Source: Eubacterium sp. CAG:248
Lineage (GTDB): Bacteria; Bacillota; Clostridia; Lachnospirales; Lachnospiraceae
Assembly: GCA_000436475.1 (NCBI GenBank)
Contig: FR886210.1
Span: 1-13,901, forward strand
Direction of reading: 5' to 3'
DNA: 13,901 nucleotides
In this document: in pieces, positions 1 through 5,926 of the stretch
Layout: each line of letters begins with the position of its first letter
How positions within the stretch are numbered: the stretch's first letter is position 1
Position numbers and translations under genes: made by a program
The notes under the pieces: model-generated
What the model was told of the DNA's origin: nothing
Databases searched by the model: none
Seen by the model: only the letters and a program-made list of their open reading frames with translations

Positions 1-31
1 TATTTGTCGTCCGTTCGTCACCAACTAATAT

Positions 32-988
32 TTAATTAAACAACAATATCTCACACTGTTTTATAAACTCATCAGGCTGTTCTACCTGTGGAAGTAAACC
101 TGAACCAGATATATTAACAGTTTCAATCGCACTATTAAGAGATGTGTATTCATTGAGTGTTTCTGTATTAAAATTATCACCATGTATAATATATATACAG
201 TTGTTTAGTTCTTTAACGGCTTTTGATATAGAAACGGTTGTATAGTTACACTCTGTGCTTGAGAAAAGATATTTGCTAGATGCACCAGATAAGTGGGCAT
301 TTTCGTGGCAGGCATTCAGGTAATCAATAGGTACAAGATTATCACTGAATACTTTATTTCCAAGTATTTTGTTTAATCGGCATTTTCCTACACATATATT
401 ATAAATTGTTGTTCCAATTACAGGAATAGAGAGAAGCTTTCTTCTTATATTAGCCCTTTTCCCTGGTGTGATTCCTGCTCTTGAGACAGCCTCTGGGCTT
501 ACCAGCAGTATTTTATTATATAAGGCATTGTTAGTAAAGGCAGCGCCTATTGCTATTGGAGCAGAACTTCCAGTTGCCATTATATCTGTTGGTTTTCCTA
601 TAACATTTGTTATAAAATCATTTAATAGCTGTGTATACATATATGTTGTGTAAGTAATGTGTGGTTTATCAGAGTGACCGCATCCAAGCATATCTAATAC
701 ATAAACATAATGTGTATCTGATAAATGCTGTATAACGTTATTCCACTCATATCCAGAGCTATATGCATTCAGATCGTGTATAAGCAATAAAGGAGAAGCA
801 TTTTTATCACCATAAGCTGAGTAAGCAATATTTCCAAATTTCCAGCCGTAACTATTTTCTGATTTATTTTCAAATGTATAATTATTAATCGTTGCGTATT
901 TAAATATAAACTTGTTTATGATATGTGTAGTTGCAATAACAGCTGTTCCCATACCGGCTGCCAGGCCTACTTTCTGCCATTTATTCAT
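32..988 (-). CDS. Membrane-anchored alpha/beta-hydrolase-like protein, catalytic His apparently missing
   Basis: About 318 residues. A hydrophobic stretch near the N-terminus (VGLAAGMGTAVIATTHII) suggests a signal anchor with the hydrolase domain outside the cytoplasm. The alpha/beta-hydrolase fold is indicated by PLLLIHDLNAYSSGYEW (oxyanion region, with HD in place of the usual HG), YVYVLDMLGCGHSDKP, a nucleophile-elbow-like MATGSSAPIAIG (the last Gly of GxSxG is Pro) and a C-terminal GSGLLPQVEQPDEF. In active relatives the last block reads G-H-L-P-x-x-E-x-P, so the catalytic His position is Leu here. The protein may be a non-catalytic homologue or use a different residue; the substrate is unknown. 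I chose the ATG at 988 because GAGGA lies five bases before it; the upstream ATG at 1000 has no ribosome binding site. It is the only complete gene on the minus strand. Fold assignment is fairly sure, activity is not. Confidence 0.78.
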   Translation of the reverse strand: MNKWQKVGLAAGMGTAVIATTHIINKFIFKYATINNYTFENKSENSYGWKFGNIAYSAYGDKNASPLLLIHDLNAYSSGYEWNNVIQHLSDTHYVYVLDMLGCGHSDKPHITYTTYMYTQLLNDFITNVIGKPTDIMATGSSAPIAIGAAFTNNALYNKILLVSPEAVSRAGITPGKRANIRRKLLSIPVIGTTIYNICVGKCRLNKILGNKVFSDNLVPIDYLNACHENAHLSGASSKYLFSSTECNYTTVSISKAVKELNNCIYIIHGDNFNTETLNEYTSLNSAIETVNISGSGLLPQVEQPDEFIKQCEILLFN

Positions 989-1100
989 AATATTCCTCAT
1001 TTCTGCGCATATATTTTATACAGATTAGATGTGCCATGTGCGCATAGACACTAAATAAAACATAGTTAAATGTCATAATTTACTTTTTCTTAACCCATAC

Positions 1101-1220
1101 ACTCACGAACCTGCGCTACGCGCTATCTCGCCCTGCTTCGCATGGCTGTTCGTTCGTTAATGGCGCAAGAAAAGTAAATGTCTGCTGCGCATCCGCTTCC
1201 TTTTCTTTTGCGCTCATTAT
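1101..1220. repeat. Dispersed repeat family 2, copy 1 (imperfect hairpin)
   Basis: This stretch matches 4353-4473. The last 80 bases (1141-1220 against 4394-4473) align without gaps at about 65 of 80 positions by hand, including the shared block CGTTCGTTAATGGC; the upstream part is weaker and needs a one-base gap. It is more GC-rich than the surrounding sequence. The 3' half can fold: GCGCAAGAAAAG (1164-1175) faces CTTTTCTTTTGCGC (about 1200-1213). Its right end touches the stop codon of the radA remnant. It encodes nothing recognisable. It may be a small mobile repeat or a repeated 3' terminator-like structure. Confidence 0.7.
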
Positions 1221-1366
1221 ATCAGGTTTATGGCTTCATTTACGTTATGTATACCAATAAGATTAATTTTATCATTATTTTTAATGTTTTTCAAGCAGAC
1301 TGATGGCAATATACATGTCGTAAAGCCAAGTTTTACAGCTTCATTCACTCTTTGCTGTACCTGGGT
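1217..1366 (-). pseudogene. radA: Remnant of the 3' end of radA (DNA repair protein RadA/Sms)
   Basis: Read leftward from about 1366, the strand encodes TQVQQRVNEAVKLGFTTCIL, continues through about 29 further residues ending in IGIHNVNEAINLI, and stops at 1217-1219. This matches the extreme C-terminus of RadA, whose Lon-protease-like domain ends with a (V/I)xQRxxEAxKLGFxxxIxP block followed by a short IxxVxxxxEAIxxL tail. Only about 49 codons of the usual ~450 are recognisable. Upstream, the same frame stays open for some codons, but the residues (ATFYLIDYNI and earlier) no longer look like RadA, and the RecA-like ATPase and zinc-finger parts are absent. It is therefore a truncated relic; a functional radA may exist elsewhere. 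The join to unrelated AT-rich sequence at about 1367 marks the break. Confidence 0.72.
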
Positions 1367-1697
1367 AATATTATAGTCTATAAGATAAAAAGTGGCAATC
1401 TTTATAAAAGCTATTATTAAGAGTATCTTTATAAAATGTAATATTAAGAGAGCTATTAAGTTAGTTGTAAAATTTACTTATGATACTCACATCATTATAT
1501 AAGTTTAGTATATAGAAAAAATTGCATTATTAGCTACAACTGTATTTTATAGATTAGGTTTTATCAGACAAAATATGCGAGGTTAATATATGTGTAGTCA
1601 AAACATGATAAAAAATGCTTTATTTTTATTATCAAATGGGTTAAAATTTTATTAAATATGAATACGTTGTATATGGAATAAAAAGGAAGTAAATATT
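1367..1697. other. AT-rich gene-free stretch upstream of the histidine kinase
   Basis: No open frame with a ribosome binding site is visible on either strand. It contains the break point of the radA remnant, a lone repeat-family-1 end (1465-1495), and the leader of the histidine kinase gene with a ribosome binding site at about 1683-1689. I could not identify a convincing promoter hexamer pair for the kinase. Confidence 0.5.
1465..1495 (-). repeat. Solitary terminus of repeat family 1
   Basis: The reverse complement of these 31 bases (beginning ATGATGTGAGTATCATAAGT) matches the left terminus of the complete family-1 element at 4539-4569 in about 26 of 31 positions. No clear partner terminus is visible within 250 bases to the left; a weak candidate starts near 1368, at the radA break. 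It could be one end of a decayed insertion that truncated radA, which is inference. Confidence 0.55.
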
Positions 1698-2720
1698 ATG
1701 AAAGATATTCAGTCTGATAAAGCTGTTAATTATATAATTAATCAGATAAAAAAACTTGAAAAAAATGTTGATGAATACAAATATGAAATCAATTCAATAG
1801 AGTTGGAACTTAAATCCATATGCAATAAGATGAATGAAGTATTAAATTCAGGCGATAAAACACAGGATTTATTCACATCAACTAATTGTGACAAATACAT
1901 AGAAAAAGAATATAAAAATCTTTGTAATAAAAAAGAGTCGCTTGAAAATTTGAAAAAGAAAAAAATATCTGATCTTGATGAAGTTATTAACAAAATTAAT
2001 GAAATGAGAGAAGTTATTAACAATTCGTCGGATGAAGATAGTGAAAATGTGTATAATAATAAATCAGAAAGTGAATTAAATGAATCTGATGCAGAGATAT
2101 TGTGGATATTAGAAGAAGACAGACAGCGTATATCAAGAGATATTCATGATACAGTAGTTCAGAATCTTACTGCACTTATACATAAGGAAGAATTTATCAA
2201 TCAGATAGTAGATAAAGATGTAAATCGTGCTAAAATAGAAATAAATAATGCAAAGTTATTAATAAAAGATAGCGTTAAAGATCTTAGGAATATTATATAT
2301 CAGTTAAGACCAATGGAACTTGATGATCTAGGCTTTAATGAAGCACTTCTTAATCTTATAGATAAATTAGACGATAGCTATAAGAATATAATGATACACA
2401 CAACTATTGATTGTAGTGATGATATATCACAGATCGCAAGTATATCGAGTCTTAGAATTATAAATGAACTATCTAGTAATTCATATAAGTATGCTGATTG
2501 TTCTAATATATACATAGATATATCCACGGATGAGCAATATATATATATAGATTATCGTGATGATGGCTGTGGTTTTGATTATAATTCAATAGGCAAAGTT
2601 AAAAATAATAATAGTGGATACGGAATAAGAATGTTAAATGAAAGAATAGTACTTCTTAAAGGAAGCATTGAATATGACAGAGACAGAGCAGAGTTTAAAA
2701 TTAAAATCCCAATATATTGA
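1698..2720 (+). CDS. Soluble coiled-coil sensor histidine kinase (DegS-like, HisKA_3)
   Basis: 340 residues with no membrane segment. Residues 1-110 are rich in Lys, Glu, Asn and Leu with heptad character and should form a coiled coil, as in cytoplasmic DegS-type kinases. The dimerisation and phosphoacceptor block is at 138-160: EEDRQRISRDIHDTVVQNL, with His150 the predicted phosphorylation site and the HDxxxQ arrangement typical of HisKA_3 kinases. The HATPase domain shows an N box around IINELSSNSYKYA (Glu257, Asn261), a G1 box DDGCGF (288-293) and a G2 box GYGIRMLNER (307-316). AAGGAAGT lies eight bases before the ATG. The response regulator follows 175 bases downstream on the same strand, so the two form a likely signalling pair. 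The signal is not deducible; a DegS-like intracellular input is the family-based guess. Confidence 0.9.
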   Translation: MKDIQSDKAVNYIINQIKKLEKNVDEYKYEINSIELELKSICNKMNEVLNSGDKTQDLFTSTNCDKYIEKEYKNLCNKKESLENLKKKKISDLDEVINKINEMREVINNSSDEDSENVYNNKSESELNESDAEILWILEEDRQRISRDIHDTVVQNLTALIHKEEFINQIVDKDVNRAKIEINNAKLLIKDSVKDLRNIIYQLRPMELDDLGFNEALLNLIDKLDDSYKNIMIHTTIDCSDDISQIASISSLRIINELSSNSYKYADCSNIYIDISTDEQYIYIDYRDDGCGFDYNSIGKVKNNNSGYGIRMLNERIVLLKGSIEYDRDRAEFKIKIPIY

Positions 2721-2895
2721 TATTGACTTGAAATTAAGAACGTTGTATCTGTGTATAACTTGTTATTTTGTACATTATTAAAATAGATTATGATGATAGG
2801 AGTTAAAACTGTGGACAACATGATACTGCTCATATAAGCGTAATGTTGGAATGTGTGGAAAACTTTTATTAATCATTAGAAGGGATGGTTATAAT

Positions 2896-3540
2896 ATGCC
2901 TGTTAATATATTGTTAGCAGATGATCATAGAATGGTCAGAGAAGGACTGAAACAATTGTTGGAAATGGATGATAATATAAATGTTGTTAGTGAGGCTGAT
3001 GATGGATATGAATGCCTTAATTATGCCAATAAAACACAGCCTGATATTATTCTTCTTGATATAAATATGCCTAATCTTGATGGACTTCAAGTACTTGATA
3101 TTATAAAAAGCCAGAAGATGAAGTGCAAGGTAATAATACTTACAATTCATAATGAAATAGATTATTTAATAAAAGCTCTGGATAAGGGCTGCGATGGATA
3201 TATATTAAAGGATTCAGATTTTGATACTTTAAAAAAAGCTATAATGACAGTATATAAGGGTGAAACATATATAGAACCAAGCCTCGTTCCTTTACTAAAT
3301 GTTAGACTTGCAGAAAGAGATATTATGAAAGACAGAACCAATGAGCTTACAAGAAGGGAAATAGAAGTGTTAAGGATGATAGCTGCAGGTTCGTCAAACA
3401 AAGAAATAGCTTCGGTTTTAAATATAAGTGAACGTACAGTTAAGAATCATATCTCTAACATATTTAAGAAAATTGATGTTTCTGATAGAACACAGGCAGC
3501 GGTGTTTGCTATAAAGAATGATATAATTAAGTTGAAATAA
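2896..3540 (+). CDS. NarL/FixJ-family response regulator (DegU-like), partner of the upstream kinase
   Basis: 214 residues. The receiver domain (3-120) has the acidic pair Asp9-Asp10, phosphoacceptor Asp55 in IILLDINMPNLDG, Thr83 and Lys105 (ILKDS). The C-terminal LuxR-type helix-turn-helix (149-210) reads ELTRREIEVLRMIAAG, SNKEIASVLNISERTVKNH and ISNIFKKIDVSDRTQAA, a canonical NarL-type DNA-binding domain. I start at 2896 because MPVNILLADDHRMVREGL is the usual N-terminus; the frame opens 15 codons earlier at 2851 but that extension is atypical. AGAAGGGATGG precedes the chosen start by about 8-11 bases. The 175-base gap after the kinase contains TTGACT (2723-2728) and TATAAC (2754-2759), but their spacing is too long for a standard promoter, so independent transcription is possible only. 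The unit ends at the hairpin at 3682. Confidence 0.92.
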   Translation: MPVNILLADDHRMVREGLKQLLEMDDNINVVSEADDGYECLNYANKTQPDIILLDINMPNLDGLQVLDIIKSQKMKCKVIILTIHNEIDYLIKALDKGCDGYILKDSDFDTLKKAIMTVYKGETYIEPSLVPLLNVRLAERDIMKDRTNELTRREIEVLRMIAAGSSNKEIASVLNISERTVKNHISNIFKKIDVSDRTQAAVFAIKNDIIKLK

Positions 3541-3681
3541 ATTGAAAGCGTTTAATAAATAATAAATAGAATTAAATTAAATTGAAAATGTTTGCTGAAT
3601 AATGATTTGATTAAATAAAAAATGTTTAGTGAAAAATAAAATAAGATGAATGAATTTTATTTAATTAGATAAAATTAGATT

Positions 3682-3724
3682 AGACTGATATGATAAATTT
3701 TATATTTATTATATCAGTCTTTTT
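3682..3724 (+). terminator. Intrinsic terminator of the two-component operon
   Basis: A 17-bp stem (AGACTGATATGATAAAT at 3682-3698 against 3704-3720, with one G-T pair) encloses a 5-base loop and is followed by TTTT at 3721-3724. The last T is also the first base of the first parS site, so terminator and ParB site are directly abutted. Confidence 0.88.
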
Positions 3725-3739
3725 GTTTCACGTGAAACA
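3724..3739. promoter_or_regulatory. parS: parS site 1
   Basis: Perfect 16-bp palindrome TGTTTCACGTGAAACA, identical to the consensus ParB/Spo0J nucleation site of Firmicutes. It touches the T-run of the upstream terminator. Confidence 0.95.
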
Positions 3740-3975
3740 TATTATAGGAATTAAAATTAAAAAATGCTTTAGTAAAAAATATTTAAGAATATTATTTGGT
3801 GTCAAAATATACATTTGTACTTAGTTTAATAATCTTTGAAAATACACTAATATTTATGTGACAAGTTGATTGTTTATAAATTATACGAATTTAATATGTA
3901 TCACTATATTTTGAATACATGTATTTTGTAAGATTTTTGGAATATATATATTTATAAATTATATAAAATATTATA

Positions 3976-4007
3976 ATTAATTATGTTTCACGTGAAACAT
4001 AATTAAT
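3976..4007. promoter_or_regulatory. parS: parS site 2 within a 32-bp perfect palindrome
   Basis: The parS core occupies 3984-3999. Symmetry continues eight bases on each side (ATTAATTA on the left, TAATTAAT on the right), giving a 32-bp perfect palindrome. A repeat-family-1 copy starts about 16 bases later. Confidence 0.95.
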
Positions 4008-4022
4008 GTCATAGCAAAAAAT

Positions 4023-4137
4023 TGTTACTAACTGATGCGATTGGATTTATATATTGTCATTGTTGCATAATTTACGTAATTCTCTAATATCTTAAACTTT
4101 CATAAATGGCATGTTTTACAACTTTTTGTTTTCAAAG
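4023..4137 (+). repeat. Repeat family 1, degenerate copy
   Basis: Resembles the interior of the complete element at 4538-4754. The best stretch, 4076-4106 against 4612-4642, matches at about 25 of 31 positions. The shared order is ACTGAT, then an ATTCTC block, then AAACTT and CATAAA, then TTTTACA and TTGTTTTCA. No clear terminal inverted repeat remains. Confidence 0.55.
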
Positions 4138-4352
4138 TAAGACCAGGATGAAAGTGAAATGAAATAGTTCAATTATAAATGTTTTATTATTCTATTACAC
4201 TTTGATTTAATAATGCTTTACTGTATATCACATACCTTAAACTAATAGCAATATGAGCTATCACACCATGAAACTATAAAATTTTGATTTATTTCACATT
4301 AGTTATTAGATGATTTACTATTATATAATATGTTATGCTTCGCTCGTTTTTT

Positions 4353-4473
4353 ACTCATGTATCTGTGCATTCGAGCTATTACGTCATGCATTGCATGACA
4401 ATTCGTTCGTTAATGGCTTAAGAAAAATAAATGTCAGCTTTGCAGCTGCTTTCTTTTCTTTTGTGTTCAATAT
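4353..4473. repeat. Dispersed repeat family 2, copy 2
   Basis: Second copy of the element at 1101-1220; bases 4394-4473 align ungapped at about 65 of 80 positions. Substitutions are spread through the copy, and the arms AAGAAAA and TTTTCTT around a central GCAGCTGC-like core are kept, so the foldback is preserved. It lies in the gene-free parS region with no coding frame. Confidence 0.7.
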
Positions 4474-4537
4474 AATTTAAGTGTAATAATTATATTGATG
4501 ATAGTAAAAATATCAATTATAAAAATAGTGATTATAA

Positions 4538-4754
4538 TATGATGTGAGTGTCAAAAGTGAATTTTGCCACTTACTGATCTAACCAGATTGCTTCATTGCT
4601 ATGCGATTCATGCAATTCTCGAACACCTCAAACTTACATAAAATGACGTATTTACACCGTTTTATTCTGTTTTCAGTGCTCAACGTGTAAATAAGTGTAA
4701 ATAGCTTATTTGTGCGAACACAAACGAAATTATACTTTTGACACTTACATCATA
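4538..4754 (+). mobile_element. Repeat family 1, complete 217-bp element with 21-bp terminal inverted repeats (MITE-like)
   Basis: The ends at 4538-4558 (TATGATGTGAGTGTCAAAAG, then T) and 4734-4754 are inverted repeats matching in 20 of 21 positions; the single difference would be a G-U pair in RNA. There is no open frame inside. The interior contains a smaller foldback, AAATAAG facing CTTATTT at about 4688-4711. Related partial copies occur at 1465, 4023, 5278 and 10063. The layout fits a miniature inverted-repeat element or a large RNA hairpin; with no target duplication recognised, I cannot decide between them. Confidence 0.62.
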
Positions 4755-5166
4755 ATATTCAATAAAATAGTCTACAATTGCTGCATATTGCGGACTGAAA
4801 TTAATAAAATATATGAAAAACGCTCAATAAATATTGAAAAAAATATAGTTTAGTATTAGACTATTATAGTGGATAAATAGATAGATTACATTTAAATGAT
4901 TTAACATATATTAATGAAATAACCTTAATACAGCTATTATACATAATATGAAAAATGGTTCAACAAATATTATTGATAAATATTAACTGATGTATCTTTA
5001 CACATTTTTTATTTTTATAGAGTCTGATTTTTAATAAAAAGTCACATTTATGATTTTAATTCTACTTATAGTATTGAGTTAGGTGCAGGTTCAATAAAAA
5101 AAGCTTTATTATATAAGCAGAAATGATTTTTGAAAATTGGTATTTGTATTATAAAATAAAATGTAA

Positions 5167-5182
5167 TGTTTCACGTGAAACA
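5167..5182. promoter_or_regulatory. parS: parS site 3
   Basis: Perfect TGTTTCACGTGAAACA with no extended symmetry. Confidence 0.95.
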
Positions 5183-5277
5183 GATAGATAGTGATGGTTT
5201 TATCTAATAAGTTATATACAATTTTGAGATATGTTTTTCTGATTTGAATGTTATAATATTTAATTATACGAACTTGG

Positions 5278-5334
5278 ATTGATGCATTGCTACGCAATTC
5301 ATTCAATCCTCTAACATCTGAAAATTTTACAAAT
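5278..5334 (+). repeat. Repeat family 1, partial copy
   Basis: Positions 5278-5324 match 4587-4633 of the complete element in about 37 of 47 bases, including CATTGCTA and ATTCAT. Neither terminal inverted repeat is present. It stops just before the tandem elements at 5348. Confidence 0.6.
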
Positions 5335-5347
5335 AATATATTATAAT

Positions 5348-5538
5348 ACCTGGGTTAAAAGGTCCAAAACCACATGAGCTCGTTTATAGGTGGGTTTAGA
5401 CCTTGGACCCCTACGATATGAACATGAAAGTGGGATGATAATCCCACGATATGCGAATATTGGGGAGAATTGTGGGAGTGCGTAGCACGGAACAATTCGT
5501 AGGTATCAAAGTTGGGGACTTTTGACCCCGACATCATA
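5348..5538 (+). ncRNA. Structured tandem element, copy 1 (candidate noncoding RNA or DNA hairpin array)
   Basis: Several perfect or near-perfect foldbacks sit in about 190 bases. They are: a closing pairing GGGTTAAAAG (5352-5361) with CTTTTGACCC (5519-5528); GGTCCAA (5361-5367) with TTGGACC (5403-5409); GTGGGAT-GATA-ATCCCAC (5430-5447); a nested stem GAATTGT/ACAATTC (5467-5498) around GTGC-GTA-GCAC; and a terminal hairpin GTTGGGG/CCCCGAC (5511-5532). It is less AT-rich than its surroundings. The same order recurs in copy 2. The closing stem and the terminal hairpin use overlapping bases, so they exclude each other, as in a switch. No known RNA family is recognised, and transcription is not shown. 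Confidence 0.5.
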
Positions 5539-5548
5539 TTATTATATC

Positions 5549-5786
5549 AGGGTTAAAAGGCATAAACCTACATGAATTTCTTTATAGGTAGATATGAAAC
5601 CTTAAGATCCACCCCAATATGAATATAGAAGAGGGATGATAATCTCACATTATGCTAATATTGTGTATGGTGCAATTTGCCAGTGGTACATGTTTAGCAT
5701 GTACCGAAGCATAGCGCAGACGTGTGAGTACGTAATATGAAATAATCATAAGGTATTAAAGTCGTGGGTTTTTAATCACGACATCT
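5549..5786 (+). ncRNA. Structured tandem element, copy 2, with a ~50-base insertion
   Basis: Begins with the same GGGTTAAAAGG as copy 1. It keeps TTTATAGGT, GGGATGATAAT, an AATATTG block, AAGGTATTAAAGT and a terminal hairpin (GTCGTGG 5761-5767 with TCACGAC 5776-5782). In that hairpin, pair 5 is G-C in copy 1 and T-A here, pair 3 is T-G versus C-G, and pair 7 is G-C versus G-T, so pairing survives sequence change. Relative to copy 1 there is extra sequence holding a perfect hairpin, GGTACATG-TTTAG-CATGTACC (5685-5705). The copy ends 20 bases before parS site 4. Function is unknown; it lies in the parA leader. Confidence 0.48.
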
Positions 5787-5802
5787 TTAATATTTTTATA
5801 AT

Positions 5803-5826
5803 ACAATGTTTCACGTGAAACATTGT
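5803..5826. promoter_or_regulatory. parS: parS site 4, nearest to parA, in a 24-bp palindrome
   Basis: The core is at 5807-5822 and symmetry extends four bases on each side (ACAA and TTGT). It is 104 bases upstream of the parA start, so ParB bound here could also affect parAB transcription (inference). Confidence 0.95.
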
Positions 5827-5926
5827 TAAGCGTATATATCACATTGTGGTTATTAAAATTCTCTATATTAAGTCTGTATTAAAATAGAGAAAAAGCTTTT
5901 AACTATTTAATGGAAAGAGGTTAAAA

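Larger units (their letters stand above)
3541..5926. other. 2.4-kb gene-free centromere-like region with four parS sites and structured repeats
   Basis: The longest frames here are short and lack ribosome binding sites or recognisable protein, so I call no gene. The content is: the terminator of the regulator gene, four perfect 16-bp parS sites (3724, 3984, 5167, 5807), three copies of repeat family 1 (about 4023, 4538, 5278), one copy of family 2 (4353), and a tandem pair of ~190-240-bp structured elements (5348 and 5549). The rest is extremely AT-rich. I saw no dnaA gene and no cluster of DnaA boxes, so the replication origin itself is not demonstrated here. Confidence 0.8.

Noticed and set aside
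2810..2861. Two near matches to DnaA boxes (TGTGGACAA at 2810 and TGTGGAAAA at about 2855), and AGTGGATAA at 4868
   Set aside because: Each differs from the consensus TGTGGATAA by one base, there is no cluster, no dnaA or dnaN nearby and no clear unwinding element tied to them. In AT-rich DNA such matches are expected by chance, so I do not call an origin.
5355..5537. 60-codon minus-strand frame over the first tandem structured element
   Set aside because: The second copy does not keep the frame, and substitutions between copies preserve base pairing rather than codons, so coding is unlikely.
3541..5926. Possible CRISPR array or toxin-antitoxin locus in the long gene-free region
   Set aside because: The repeats are not regularly spaced short units, no cas genes are present, and no small paired ORFs with ribosome binding sites were found.
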